A stretch of 64,000 bases of DNA from Pseudomonadota bacterium. Its GTDB lineage: Bacteria > Pseudomonadota > Gammaproteobacteria > Burkholderiales > Rhodocyclaceae. Shown one piece after another: positions 16,846-25,613 of this stretch. The notes beneath the pieces are model-generated. The model was given only the letters and a program-made list of their open reading frames with translations. It was not told the DNA's origin and did not search any database. Position numbers and translations under genes: made by a program. Numbering within the stretch: the stretch's first letter is position 1; each line of letters starts with the position of its first letter. The stretch covers positions 84,561 to 148,560 of the forward strand of contig JAFEDI010000068.1 in the NCBI GenBank assembly GCA_018241725.1, given 5' to 3'.

Positions 16846-17505
16846 TCAACCTGCGGGACTGTTGAAACCGGTGATCGCCGACGACGCGACCTCGCCGACA
16901 TTGGTGACCTTCAGGACCACCCCCGAACTGCCGGAGACACGGACGCTCTCCAGCTTGCCGGTGATGTCCACCGCCGGCGTCTCGCTGCCGTCGGTCTTGA
17001 CCGCAATGCTGTAACGGCCGGGCGCAAGGCCCAGGCTGGCCGGATCGAGGCTGAAGGTGTTCACGCCCACGCCGCGGCTGCCGAGAGCCACGCTATGGGC
17101 CTGGCCCAGCGCGTCGGTCAGCACGAGACTCGTCGCAGCGCTGCCGCTGGCCAGTTCGAAGCGGCCGTTGAGGGCCTGGCTGCCGAGTTCCACGCTGTCG
17201 CTGCGCACCGCCACGTCGCTGCCGATGCGCGCGCCGAGCAGCAGGGTCTGCAGGCCGTCCATCTGCGTCGCGGCGCTCTTGCCCTGGCTGACCAGGGACT
17301 GCAGCGCCGAGGTCTGGCTGAGCTGGCTCAGCTGGGTCACGAACTGGGAAGGGTCCTGGGGATTGAGCGGATCCTGATTCTTGATCTGGGCCACCAGCAG
17401 CGTCATGAACATGTCGTCGCTGACGCCGAGCCCGTTGCTCTTGACGGCCGCGCTGTCGCTGGCGGTGCTGGTCGCGCTGGTGGAGGAATTGAAGACGGCA
17501 CTCAT
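16846..17505 (-). CDS. flgD: Flagellar hook capping protein FlgD
   Basis: The product has 219 residues. Residues about 24-60 (LGVSDDMFMTLLVAQIKNQD, then PLNPQDPSQFVTQLSQLSQ) carry the FlgD signature. The C-terminal half has the FlgD Ig-like and tudor-like beta domains. It forms the scaffold cap for hook polymerisation and dissociates afterwards. It lies one base after flgC. Confidence 0.95.
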   Translation of the reverse strand: MSAVFNSSTSATSTASDSAAVKSNGLGVSDDMFMTLLVAQIKNQDPLNPQDPSQFVTQLSQLSQTSALQSLVSQGKSAATQMDGLQTLLLGARIGSDVAVRSDSVELGSQALNGRFELASGSAATSLVLTDALGQAHSVALGSRGVGVNTFSLDPASLGLAPGRYSIAVKTDGSETPAVDITGKLESVRVSGSSGVVLKVTNVGEVASSAITGFNSPAG

Positions 17506-17506
17506 C

Positions 17507-17926
17507 TCAGCTCTCCCCCATGCGCAGCAGGGCCTGCTGCATGCCCTTCACGCGGCCGAGCACTTCCACATTGGTCTCGAAGGCGCGGGAGGCCTCCATC
17601 ATGTCGGTCATCTCGGCCACCGAGTTGACGTTGGGATAGAACACCATGCCGTCCTCGTTGGCCTGGGGATTGCCGGGCTCGTACACCTTGCGCACCGGCT
17701 CGCTGCTCTGCACCACGTCGAGCACGCGCACGCCGGCCGCTGCCGGCTGGCCGTCGGCGCTGCCTTGGTAATAGGTCGCGAAAACCGGCTTGCGGGCGTG
17801 GTAGGTCTTGTCCTCGCTGGGCGCGGCGGTCTGGGCGTTGGCCAGGTTGCTGGCCACCGTGTTGAGACGCAGGCTCTGGGCGGTCATGGCCGCTCCGGCG
17901 ATCTGCGCGATGCTTCTGAACGACAT
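17507..17926 (-). CDS. flgC: Flagellar proximal rod protein FlgC
   Basis: The product has 139 residues. MSFRSIAQIAGAAMTAQSLR and TVASNLANAQTAAPSEDKTY form the rod N-terminus. The C-terminal MTDMMEASRAFETNVEVLGR is typical of FlgC. It lies 3 bases after flgB. Confidence 0.95.
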   Translation of the reverse strand: MSFRSIAQIAGAAMTAQSLRLNTVASNLANAQTAAPSEDKTYHARKPVFATYYQGSADGQPAAAGVRVLDVVQSSEPVRKVYEPGNPQANEDGMVFYPNVNSVAEMTDMMEASRAFETNVEVLGRVKGMQQALLRMGES

Positions 17927-17929
17927 GGC

Positions 17930-18289
17930 TTATTGCCCCTCGATGACTCGGGCCAGGCCCTTGAGTTTCATGTTGATAAAGCTCAGGCTGGTCTGGAAAT
18001 CCGACGCGTTCTGGGAGAACGCCGCCTGCTCGACGCCCAGCTCGACGGTGTTGCCGTCGGCGCTGGCCTGGTTGGGCACCCGGTAGCGCAGCTCGGCCGC
18101 GTCGCCGTCCGGCACGCCGCCCTGCCCCGCGACGGCCTCGCGGAGGCTGGCCGCGAAGTCCACGTCGCGCGCCTGGTAGCCCGGCGTGTTTTCATTGGCG
18201 ATGTTGGATGCCAGAATCTTCGTCCGCTCGGCACGCAGCTTCAGCGTGTCGGCGTGGACTCCGAGAGCCTTGTCGAAATCGATACTCAT
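17930..18289 (-). CDS. flgB: Flagellar proximal rod protein FlgB
   Basis: The product has 119 residues. MSIDFDKALGVHADTLKLRA and NIANENTPGYQARDVDFAAS match FlgB. The C-terminus (FQTSLSFINMKLKGLARVIE) is also typical. It is the first gene of the flgB-to-flgJ operon. The start codon overlaps the proposed ATG of flgA on the other strand, so the operon promoter must lie inside flgA. Confidence 0.94.
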   Translation of the reverse strand: MSIDFDKALGVHADTLKLRAERTKILASNIANENTPGYQARDVDFAASLREAVAGQGGVPDGDAAELRYRVPNQASADGNTVELGVEQAAFSQNASDFQTSLSFINMKLKGLARVIEGQ

Positions 18290-19010
18290 GCGTTTTCCCC
18301 CCACAACTAGATCCGTGATCAATTCCTTGCTGGCCGCCGCGCTGGCCACCGGCATGGCCGCAGCCCGGGCCGACACCACCGGCGACGTGGCGCGGGCAGC
18401 GCGCCAGTTCCTCAGCACCGAAGCGGCGCGCCTGGGGCTCGTCGAGCCGCAGTTCGCCGTCGAGGTGGTCGGCAGCCCGCCAAAGGCCCAGCCCTGCGCC
18501 AAAGCCGTCAGCGTCGAACCCGCCGACACCCAGTTCCCGTCGCGCATGCGCTTCGTCGCGAGCTGCGCGGCGGCGGGCTGGAGCGAGACATACACGGTGC
18601 GCGCCGAGGTCAGCGCCCAGGTCGTGGTGGCCGCCAGCCAGCTCAACAGCGGCCAGCCCATCGTCGCCGACGACCTGCGGCTGGAACGGCGCACATTGGT
18701 GAACCCGCAGGACGCGCTTTCCGACCCGGCCGCGCTCGTCGGCATGGCCAGCCGACGAGCGCTGCGGCCGGGGCAGCTGGTGGACCGCCGCGCGCTGGTC
18801 GCCGCGGTGCTGGTGCGCCGCGGCGCGAGCGTGACCATCGTGGCGCGCAACCAGGGCATCCTGGTCAGCTCGACCGGCGAAGCCACCGAGGCCGGGCGGC
18901 GCGACGACGTGATCGGCGTGCGCAACAGCGCCACCGGCCGGGTGATCCGGGCGCGGGTGACGGGCGCGAACGAAGTGGAACCGGTCGGCATCGTTCAGTC
19001 CCCCGACTGA
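18288..19010 (+). CDS. flgA: Flagellar P-ring assembly chaperone FlgA
   Basis: The product has 240 residues. From ATG 18288 the N-terminus MRFPPTTRSVINSLLAAALA forms a good signal peptide, cleaved near AARA. GTG 18315 is the alternative. The C-terminal SAF-like domain is clear (SQLNSGQPIVADDLRLERR, SRRALRPGQLVDRRALVA, then GASVTIVARNQGILVSSTGE). It is a periplasmic chaperone for P-ring assembly. It is divergent from flgB with no intergenic space and overlaps the end of the convergent glucosaminidase gene by 16 bases. Confidence 0.93.
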   Translation: MRFPPTTRSVINSLLAAALATGMAAARADTTGDVARAARQFLSTEAARLGLVEPQFAVEVVGSPPKAQPCAKAVSVEPADTQFPSRMRFVASCAAAGWSETYTVRAEVSAQVVVAASQLNSGQPIVADDLRLERRTLVNPQDALSDPAALVGMASRRALRPGQLVDRRALVAAVLVRRGASVTIVARNQGILVSSTGEATEAGRRDDVIGVRNSATGRVIRARVTGANEVEPVGIVQSPD

Positions 19011-19741
19011 AGCCGCGCAGCGATGCGCGCCAGCTTGGCCCCGTATTGGGGATCGGTGGCGTAGCCACCCTGGGTCAGGCCACGGGCGTAGGCGGCGACG
19101 TCGTTGCCGGTGTTGAGCGCCCCCTTGTATCTGGGGTTGTCGAGCAGCAGGCGGCCGAAATCCCGGAAGGCCTCGCCCGGATTGGTGTAGCTGCGGAAGC
19201 GCTCGGTCCGGCTCAGCTTGGCGCCGCCTTCGTATTCGGTGGTGGCGATGCTCGCGCTGCCGCCCTGCCAGGCCCCGCCGGCCTTGATGCCGAACAGGTT
19301 GTGGGTGTCGCGGCCGTCGGACTGGCGGATCGGCCGCTGGCCCCAGCCCGACTCCAGTGCGGCCTGGGCAGCGAGAATGTCCGGCGACACGCCGAGGCGG
19401 CGCCCGGTCTCGGCGGCCAGCGGCGCGATGGCATCGAGGAAGGCGCGGCTATCCGCCGGCAGCCCGTCCTGCTGGATGCCGGCGCTGGCCGGTTCGGGCT
19501 CAGCAGCCGGCGCCATGCCCTGGCGGGCCAGATAGGCACGCGCCGCCGCATCCAGGCCCATGACGGCGTCGCTGTCGCCGCCGCCGTTCTCGATGAAGTC
19601 CGTCACTTCCTGCTTCACGTCGCGCATCAGCGCGGCGAAGTCGCCCTTGCCGGCGCCGCCGGTGGGCAGCGCGATGTCGTCGGCAATGGCATCGAAGGCT
19701 GCGCCACTGCGGAAGGCGGCGTCAGGCCGGAGCATAGACAT
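18995..19741 (-). CDS. Flagellar peptidoglycan hydrolase (glucosaminidase domain, FlgJ C-terminal type)
   Basis: The product has 248 residues. An N-terminal helical part (about 1-90) is followed by a glucosaminidase domain of the FlgJ type: GVSPDILAAQAALESGWGQR with the catalytic Glu of ALESGWG, then THNLFGIKAGGAWQGG, TTEYEGG and FRSYTNPGEAFRDFGRLL. It would open the peptidoglycan for the growing rod. The separate rod-binding FlgJ at 11845-12258 lacks this domain, so the pair replaces the usual fused protein. No signal peptide is visible, as expected if it is exported through the flagellar apparatus. It overlaps flgN by 20 bases. Confidence 0.88.
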   Translation of the reverse strand: MSMLRPDAAFRSGAAFDAIADDIALPTGGAGKGDFAALMRDVKQEVTDFIENGGGDSDAVMGLDAAARAYLARQGMAPAAEPEPASAGIQQDGLPADSRAFLDAIAPLAAETGRRLGVSPDILAAQAALESGWGQRPIRQSDGRDTHNLFGIKAGGAWQGGSASIATTEYEGGAKLSRTERFRSYTNPGEAFRDFGRLLLDNPRYKGALNTGNDVAAYARGLTQGGYATDPQYGAKLARIAARLQSGD

Positions 19742-20180
19742 CGTCTCCGTCCTTGAGTACGCGCTGCATGATCTCGTGCTGATCCATCAGCAGCTGGCCG
19801 TTGCGCACATTGAGGGCCTTGCACTCGCGCACCAGCGCACCCAGCCTGCTCCAGCCGGCCTGGGCCGCGCTGCGCTGACTCTCGGGCAAGCGGGCCAGCA
19901 GTGCCGTGACGGCCTCGGCGGGCGGCATCCCCTTCAGCGCGGCGGCAAACACCCGCAACAAGCCGTTGCGCTCCTGGCGCCGCACGTCGAGGGTGTCGCA
20001 CAGCGCGAGGATCTCGTCGGCGAGCCCCGCCAGCCGGCCGCTGTCGTGGCGCAGGGCCGCGTCGAACTGCGCGTCGAGCCGTTCCTGCAGCCGCTCGTAG
20101 TCAGCCACGTCCGCGTGCACGCCGGTGGCGAGGCGGAGCAGCGCCTGGGCAGGCGTGGGGGGCTGCATCGGCTGGGTCAT
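19722..20180 (-). CDS. flgN: FlgN-type flagellar export chaperone
   Basis: The product has 152 residues and is all-helical. The order flgM-flgN and the phrases LQERLDAQFDAALRHDSGRL and LRVFAAALKGMP suggest FlgN, the chaperone for FlgK and FlgL. Sequence conservation is low in this family, so position is the main evidence. It overlaps flgM by 4 bases. Confidence 0.8.
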   Translation of the reverse strand: MTQPMQPPTPAQALLRLATGVHADVADYERLQERLDAQFDAALRHDSGRLAGLADEILALCDTLDVRRQERNGLLRVFAAALKGMPPAEAVTALLARLPESQRSAAQAGWSRLGALVRECKALNVRNGQLLMDQHEIMQRVLKDGDDVYAPA

Positions 20181-20461
20181 GAGCGGCTGCCGTGGTAGCG
20201 GTCGATCAGGCCGGCCAGCTTGCTGGCGTCGAAGGGCAGCTTGCCCTTGGCCAGGGCGTCGCGCAGGGCGTCCACCTTAGCCCGGTCGATCTCGGGCATG
20301 GCCTGCAGGGCTTCCTTGGCCTGCAGCAGCGCCGCTGACTGCAAGGGCGCCTGTTCGGCGGCGCTGGCGGCAGGAGCGACGGCGGGCACGTTGGCGACCG
20401 GCGCGACCTCGGAGGTCGCAGCGGCGGAAGTCATCGGGATGGAAGGGCCGGAAATCTTCAT
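20177..20461 (-). CDS. flgM: Anti-sigma28 factor FlgM
   Basis: The product has 94 residues. The start is set at MKISGPSIPMTSA. An Ala/Pro-rich unstructured N-terminal half is followed by the sigma-binding helices (QAMPEIDRAKVDALRDALAK, then PFDASKLAGLIDRYHG). It holds FliA inactive until the hook is complete, then is exported. It overlaps flgN by ATGA, and motB lies just upstream. Confidence 0.9.
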   Translation of the reverse strand: MKISGPSIPMTSAAATSEVAPVANVPAVAPAASAAEQAPLQSAALLQAKEALQAMPEIDRAKVDALRDALAKGKLPFDASKLAGLIDRYHGSRS

Positions 20462-20492
20462 TCGGGACTCTCTGGGTTTGGTTCGCATGGGC

Positions 20493-21488
20493 TTAGCGGG
20501 CAGCGCCCTCCAGCAGGCTGCGCACGTCGGCACCCTGACGGGCGGCGCCGGCTTCACCAGCACGGGGCAGGCCTACGTTCACACCGTCGATCAGCGGGGC
20601 CACCGCGGCGGGCATGCCGAAGGTGGCGGACAGGCTGCGGGCCTGTTCGCTGCTCAGGATCAGCAGTTCGATACGGCGGTTCACCGCCGCACGGGGGTTC
20701 TTCGGGTCGAGGGGCGCCCGGTCGGCCATGCCGACCACCTGCAGCACGCTGTCCGGACGCATGCCGCCGGCGAGCAGGTTGATGCGTGCGCGCATGGCCC
20801 GCTCGTTGGACAGGGTCCAGTTGGAATAGGCCGACGGCCCCACGTCGGCATACGGCATGGCGTCCGTGTGGCCGAGGATCAGCATCTGGTTCTCGATGCG
20901 CGCGAACAGCGGCCCCATCTTGCGCAGCAACGCACGGAAGGGCTCGCTGGGCAGCGCCGAGCCGCGGGCGAACATGCCGCGCTGGTCGGTGTCGTGGAGC
21001 ATCACGCGCAGGCCCTGGGCGCTCACCTCGGTGAGCAGGTTGCCGGCCAGGCCGGTCTCGGCGCTCAGGCGCTTCACCACGTCGGCCAGCTCCTGCATGT
21101 CGGACGCGGTCTCGAAGCGGGTCTTCGACAATTGCGGCTCGCGCCCGGCCTGGCCATCGCCATTGGAGCGCAACTTGCCGTTGGGATCGTCGCCGCGATC
21201 CGGCACCGGCAGGCGGTCGATCAGACTGCCGCGCGGCCCGCCCACCGCCTCCGGGCTGCGGCCGGCGCCGTCTTCCATGAACTCGCCGCTGGCCGTGCGG
21301 GTGATGTCGGCCAGTTGCTCGGCATTGCGGGCGGCCATCACCCACAGCACCAGGAACAAGCACATCAGCGCCAGGCAAAAGTCGGCAAAGGCGACTTTCC
21401 AGGCGCTGCCATGGGCTTCTTCGTCGTGCTTGCGGGAAACCCGCTTGACGACGGCCTCGCCGTGCTTCTTGTCGGCCAGGCTAGGCAT
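20493..21488 (-). CDS. motB: Flagellar stator protein MotB (LafU-like)
   Basis: The product has 331 residues. After a basic cytoplasmic N-terminus there is one membrane helix with the proton-carrying Asp (D36 in VAFADFCLALM). The C-terminal OmpA-like peptidoglycan-binding domain has ILGHTDAMPY, NWTLSNERAMRARINLLAG and KNPRAAVNRRIELLI. The start MPSLADKKHG overlaps the motA stop by 8 bases. This indicates coupled translation of the stator pair and sets the start against a longer frame. Confidence 0.94.
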   Translation of the reverse strand: MPSLADKKHGEAVVKRVSRKHDEEAHGSAWKVAFADFCLALMCLFLVLWVMAARNAEQLADITRTASGEFMEDGAGRSPEAVGGPRGSLIDRLPVPDRGDDPNGKLRSNGDGQAGREPQLSKTRFETASDMQELADVVKRLSAETGLAGNLLTEVSAQGLRVMLHDTDQRGMFARGSALPSEPFRALLRKMGPLFARIENQMLILGHTDAMPYADVGPSAYSNWTLSNERAMRARINLLAGGMRPDSVLQVVGMADRAPLDPKNPRAAVNRRIELLILSSEQARSLSATFGMPAAVAPLIDGVNVGLPRAGEAGAARQGADVRSLLEGAAR

Positions 21489-22389
21489 TCGCGCGTGCTC
21501 CGCCACGCCGCTGCATCACCGCGTCCGGATCGCCGCTGAGGGCGTTGATCCAGCTTTCCAGCTCGGCGAAGCTCGGCTTGATGTTGAGCTGCACCAGGCG
21601 CCGGCCGGCGTCGATGGCCAGCAGCGCCGGCTTGCCCGACACGTGGGTGACCAGCACCACCTTGACGCATTCGAGGGCCGACAGCTCCCGCGTGACGACC
21701 TGCTTCATCATGTTGGCGATGGGATCGAGCAGGCCGTAGCAGAAGAAGATGCCGATGAAGGTACCGACCATCGCCGCCGCCACGCGCTCGGCGATCTCGG
21801 CCGAGTTGGCGCCCTCGCCAACCGTGTTCATGGCCATCACGATGCCCAGCACCGCCGCCAGGATGCCGAAGCCCGGCATCGCCTCGGCCACCTTCGACAG
21901 GGACTTGGCCGGCTGGCCGAGTTCGTCGTGGATGGACTCCAGCTCCTGTTCCAGCACACCTTCCAGCTCATGGGCGTTGATCTTGCCCATCGCCATCAGG
22001 CGGAAGTTGTCCACGATGAAGGCCAGCAGCTTGGGCTCCTCGAGGATCAGCGGATAGTTGCTGAACAAGGGGCTGTTGTGGGGCTCTTCCACATGGGCGT
22101 CGAGGGCCTTCAGGCCACCGGCCGCCGTCTGCAGCAGCTCGTACATGAGCAGCAGCAGCTGTCGCTGGAATTCCCGCCCCTGCTTGCGGCTGGTGACGAT
22201 CTGGCGGATCTGCAGCCAGGTCTCGGCCAGCACGTGGCGCGGATTGCCGAGCACCAGCGCACCGACGGCCGCGCCACCGATGATCAGCAACTCGACCGGT
22301 TGCCAGATGACCTTCAGGATGCCGCCACCGAGCACGAAGCCGCCGAAGACGGTGCCGAGAACGATGGCGATGCCGATGAGTTGTTGCAT
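21481..22389 (-). CDS. motA: Flagellar stator protein MotA (LafT-like)
   Basis: The product has 302 residues with four membrane helices, two near the N-terminus (VLGTVFGGFVLGGG, ELLIIGGAAVGALVLG) and two central ones around AVLGIVMAMNTVGEG and VGTFIGIFFCYGLLDPIAN. The cytoplasmic loop with charged residues for FliG contact lies between. The long proton-type MotA form resembles LafT. With MotB it forms the ion channel that drives rotation. Confidence 0.95.
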   Translation of the reverse strand: MQQLIGIAIVLGTVFGGFVLGGGILKVIWQPVELLIIGGAAVGALVLGNPRHVLAETWLQIRQIVTSRKQGREFQRQLLLLMYELLQTAAGGLKALDAHVEEPHNSPLFSNYPLILEEPKLLAFIVDNFRLMAMGKINAHELEGVLEQELESIHDELGQPAKSLSKVAEAMPGFGILAAVLGIVMAMNTVGEGANSAEIAERVAAAMVGTFIGIFFCYGLLDPIANMMKQVVTRELSALECVKVVLVTHVSGKPALLAIDAGRRLVQLNIKPSFAELESWINALSGDPDAVMQRRGGARANA

Positions 22390-22414
22390 ATGCGTTGCTC
22401 CGTCGGACCGGCGT

Positions 22415-23110
22415 TCAGTGTTGCAGGCACGCCCGCATCTTGCGGAGCGCCCCCTTGTTGATCTGGCAGACCCGCGCTTCGGTGAGATCGAGCACCGCCG
22501 CGATCTCCTTCAGGCTCAGGTCGAATTCGTAATACAGCTGGATCACCCGCTGCTCGCGCTCGTCGAGGGCCCGCAAGGCCTGCTCGATGCTGCGCCGGCG
22601 CACCAGCTGGGCCTCCGGCGACGGGCCGTCGGCGGACAGGCTGCCCATCTCCTGCAGCACCTCGTCGAAGCTGACCAGCACTTCGGCGTTCTCGGCGAGC
22701 AGGAACTCCTGGTAGCCCTCCGGGCTCAGGCCGAGGGCCTGCATCACCTCCGCCTCGCTCGGCTCGCGGCCGATGCGGCGACTGAGGGCGCGGATGCCAT
22801 CGCGCAGACGGTGGCTTTCCTGGCGCACGCTGCGCGGCCGCCAGTCCTGGCGGCGCAGCTCATCGAGCACCGCGCCGCGCACGCGCATCGACGCATAGGC
22901 GCCGAACTTCTCGTCGGGCGTGCCGTAGCGGCGCAGGCAGTCGAGCAGGCCGAGCAGGCCGATCTGCTCCATGTCCTCGCGCTCCATCGCCGCGCCGACC
23001 TGGGAACGCAGCTGGCGCACGATGCGCTTCACCAGTGGCACGTACTGCAGCAGGTAGCGCTGTTCGACGGCGCCGCCCTGCAGTTCGGCGTAACCTGCAT
23101 ACATGTCCAT
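22415..23110 (-). CDS. fliA: Flagellar sigma factor sigma28 FliA (LafS-like)
   Basis: The product has 231 residues. Region 2 is seen as LLQYVPLVKRIVRQLRSQVG and DMEQIGLLGLLDCLRRYG, with GAYASMRVRGAVLDELRRQD. Region 4 is ALDEREQRVIQLYYEFDLSL, then KEIAAVLDLTEARVCQINKG. It should transcribe fliC and other late genes and be held by FlgM (20177-20461). Its place directly before motA and motB, after fliL, is the lateral-type order. Confidence 0.95.
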   Translation of the reverse strand: MDMYAGYAELQGGAVEQRYLLQYVPLVKRIVRQLRSQVGAAMEREDMEQIGLLGLLDCLRRYGTPDEKFGAYASMRVRGAVLDELRRQDWRPRSVRQESHRLRDGIRALSRRIGREPSEAEVMQALGLSPEGYQEFLLAENAEVLVSFDEVLQEMGSLSADGPSPEAQLVRRRSIEQALRALDEREQRVIQLYYEFDLSLKEIAAVLDLTEARVCQINKGALRKMRACLQH

Positions 23111-23116
23111 GGCCGC

Positions 23117-23581
23117 TTACTCGATGATCAGCTTGCTGACCATCGCCTCGACGAAGGGCTTTTCGCCGTGTTCGCGGGCATAGCGGTCGTTGAAGGCGCG
23201 GTTGATGTTGGCGGCGAACTCCTCGAGAGTCATCGCCGCAGCCTTTTCCTGGGAGTAACGGGACAACTCCATGACCGCCACGCTGCGCAGCAGCGGCAGG
23301 TGTTCCTTGGTGGTCTTCTCGCTCTTCAGTGGGGTCTTGAAGACCAGGTCCATCGCCAGGTAGTGGCTCATCGATTCGCCGGTACGCCCGCGCAGCATGA
23401 CGATCACCTTTTCCAGGTTGACGTAGCGGTACTCCTGCGGATCGATGGCCGGCGCAGCTTCCTTGGTGGCGCCGTCCTGCGGCCGCAGCAGCCACCAGGC
23501 CGCACCGGCGCCGACGCCTGCGGTCAGCACCAAGGCGCCCACCAGCAGGAGGGTTCGGTTCAGTTTGCTCATCTCTTTCAT
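23117..23581 (-). CDS. fliL: Flagellar basal body protein FliL
   Basis: The product has 154 residues. One N-terminal membrane helix (LLLVGALVLTAGVGAGAAWW) is followed by a periplasmic FliL domain (EYRYVNLEKVIVMLRGRTGE, then SHYLAMDLVFKTP). It surrounds the stator. The ATG overlaps the fliK stop by 4 bases, so translation is coupled. The protein is followed 6 bases later by fliA. Confidence 0.9.
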   Translation of the reverse strand: MKEMSKLNRTLLLVGALVLTAGVGAGAAWWLLRPQDGATKEAAPAIDPQEYRYVNLEKVIVMLRGRTGESMSHYLAMDLVFKTPLKSEKTTKEHLPLLRSVAVMELSRYSQEKAAAMTLEEFAANINRAFNDRYAREHGEKPFVEAMVSKLIIE

Positions 23582-25299
23582 TCCTCGTTGCGGGCCAGAC
23601 GGAAGGACTGACGTTCAGCCTCGGCCTCGGCATCGCCGAGGGCACGGCCCGGGTTCTGCTCGGCCTGGGCTTGACGCTGCCGCTGGCGTTCGCCGTCGCC
23701 CTGGCCCTGCCCCGGGCGGGAGGCGCTCGCGTCGGCCACTTGCACTGTCACGTCGCCGGAATGGCGCTGGCCGAGGTTGTGGCGCAGGTTGTCGCTGATG
23801 TCCTGCAACTGGCGCAGCACCTCGTTGTGGGTGGCGCTGAGATTGATCTGCAGCGCACCGTCCTGGTGGCGGATGGCGATCTCGATGCTGCCCATGCGCG
23901 GCGGCTCCAGGCGGATCACTGCGCTGTCGATGCCTCGCTCGGAGGCAAACTGCAGACGCTCACCGAGGGCCTGCATGAGGGGCTGGCGCCATTGGTTCGC
24001 GTCGCCGTTGGGCAGGCGCAGCGCTCCGTCCGGACTGCGTGCGGAGCCCGGATCGGCGCTGCCGATCGGCGGCATGGCCGTCGGCTGCGGTTGATCCACG
24101 CCGTCAACCAAGGCAGAACGCCCGGTCTCCGCGGCACTTCTCCCAGACATTGCAGCCGGCGCCGCGGCGCCGGCGGACACTCCCGCCACAGCCGCTGGCA
24201 TGGCGCGACTCGAGGACATCCAATCCGGTTGTTCATCCGTCCGCGACGGATGCCCGATCTCCTCCTGAACGGCGCCCGGCGCTACCACCTGCATGGCAAT
24301 GACACTGGGCCGCTCGGGCACGGGCGGCACGAAGGGGGATACGCCGGCCGCGGCGGCTGGCCGTGCGATCCCCGAGCGCAATCCATCCAGCCCGTCCGTC
24401 GATGCCGAACGCCGAATCGCCCCCGGAACGGCACCCGGCGTTGCATCCGAAGCCACATCGACATCCACCCCCACAGGCGCGGGCAGCCCCGCGCCGGATG
24501 CGCCGGGCACAAGTGCAGGCAGTGCGATGCTCATGAACGATCGTCCGTCCGGCGACGCCGAACGCGTGGGCTCTCCTGGGCCGGCATCCGGCCTGGCAAG
24601 CTGCTCCTGGGCGCCCCCCCGCTGCTCGGATATGGGCTGCCCGATACCGGACGTGCCAACCGCAACCACCGGCTGTGCGGTACTCGAAAGCAGTCCATCC
24701 AGCCCATCCGTCGGCGCCAGGCTCGCGCTCTTCTCCAGGACCGCCCCCGGCGCGGCAATTCGCGCAGTAGCGACATCGGGCCGTTCGGGCGCGGGCTGCA
24801 CAGTGGGCATAACGGCTTCCTCCGGCGCGGCGGCTTGCTCTGACGCGGTCCGGAACATCGGCGGGAGAGGACGCGGCGTCCCCTGCCCCGTCGCGAGCAC
24901 GAGCGCCAGCGGCTGGCCGGCGACGGTTGTCGTCGTGATCCCTGCCGGCTCAGATACAGCCACGTCCGCTGTCGCCAGGGACAGCGCCACCAGCGGCGCG
25001 GCCTGCGACGGCGACATGAGTGCCATCAGCACGACAGGCGCACCCTGGGCCACAGACGACCGGGTTTCATCCGCGGACTGCTCGGCGCTGGCGCCCTGTC
25101 CGTCCGCCCGGTCGTCGGCAAGCACGCCGACGGCATCCGGCAGCTCGGCCAGACAGGCCTGCAGTGCAGCGTCGAAGGGGGTGTCATTCCCGACGTCGCC
25201 GACGATTGCGGCAGTCGTCGGCAGCCCTGGATTGGCCGCCGCGACTGCCCCCATCGGTAGCAGGATGGACTGACCATCGGCTGACATGGCGATACTCAT
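23578..25299 (-). CDS. fliK: Flagellar hook-length control protein FliK
   Basis: The product has 573 residues. A long Ala/Pro/Ser/Gly-rich, probably disordered N-terminal region (about 1-420) contains loosely repeated phrases (SLAPTDGLDGLLSSTAQP, RRSASTDGLDGLRSGIARP). A compact C-terminal FliK domain follows (SAVIRLEPPRMGSIEIAIRH, QDGALQINLSATHNEVLRQL). The internal imperfect repeats may affect ruler length. The start ATG 25299 overlaps the fliT-like stop by 4 bases. Confidence 0.88.
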   Translation of the reverse strand: MSIAMSADGQSILLPMGAVAAANPGLPTTAAIVGDVGNDTPFDAALQACLAELPDAVGVLADDRADGQGASAEQSADETRSSVAQGAPVVLMALMSPSQAAPLVALSLATADVAVSEPAGITTTTVAGQPLALVLATGQGTPRPLPPMFRTASEQAAAPEEAVMPTVQPAPERPDVATARIAAPGAVLEKSASLAPTDGLDGLLSSTAQPVVAVGTSGIGQPISEQRGGAQEQLARPDAGPGEPTRSASPDGRSFMSIALPALVPGASGAGLPAPVGVDVDVASDATPGAVPGAIRRSASTDGLDGLRSGIARPAAAAGVSPFVPPVPERPSVIAMQVVAPGAVQEEIGHPSRTDEQPDWMSSSRAMPAAVAGVSAGAAAPAAMSGRSAAETGRSALVDGVDQPQPTAMPPIGSADPGSARSPDGALRLPNGDANQWRQPLMQALGERLQFASERGIDSAVIRLEPPRMGSIEIAIRHQDGALQINLSATHNEVLRQLQDISDNLRHNLGQRHSGDVTVQVADASASRPGQGQGDGERQRQRQAQAEQNPGRALGDAEAEAERQSFRLARNEE

Positions 25300-25613
25300 G
25301 CGCGCGGCTCCGGCAAGTCGTAGTCGGTCAATGCGTAAGCCATCCAGCCGTCCCGATGGGTGCACATCTCCGCCAGCCGCCGGCCGATGCGGGCTGCCTC
25401 ATCGGCGCAGACTTCGCGGGCCAGGCCATGCACGGCAGCCAGCGCATCCACGGCCTGCCGCTCGGCACTGCTGAGCGGAAAGCCGGTGCGGAAGCTCTCC
25501 AGCAGCGCGGCGATCTCGCCGTCGATGCGCCCGACCGCCGCCCACTGGCGGGCCGCCGTGGCTGCCCGCAAACGGGTGGCCAGCGCAGCCAGAAGGTCCA
25601 ACCGTTCAGCCAT
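25296..25613 (-). CDS. fliT: FliT-like flagellar protein (LafD position)
   Basis: The product has 105 residues and is helical. It is encoded between fliS (overlap of 8 bases) and fliK (overlap of 4 bases), exactly where FliT/LafD lies in lateral clusters. Sequence similarity to FliT is not strong enough to be certain by eye. The likely role is export chaperone for FliD. Confidence 0.7.
   Translation of the reverse strand: MAERLDLLAALATRLRAATAARQWAAVGRIDGEIAALLESFRTGFPLSSAERQAVDALAAVHGLAREVCADEAARIGRRLAEMCTHRDGWMAYALTDYDLPEPRA

Noticed and set aside
13683-16865. 1060-codon plus-strand frame opposite flgH, flgG, flgF and flgE
   Set aside because: Mirror image of four clear flagellar genes, low-complexity product rich in Gly, His and Arg.
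21384-21392. Fifth copy of the GTCGCCTTT motif
   Set aside because: It lies inside the motB membrane-helix codons (Val-Ala-Phe) and is explained by coding.
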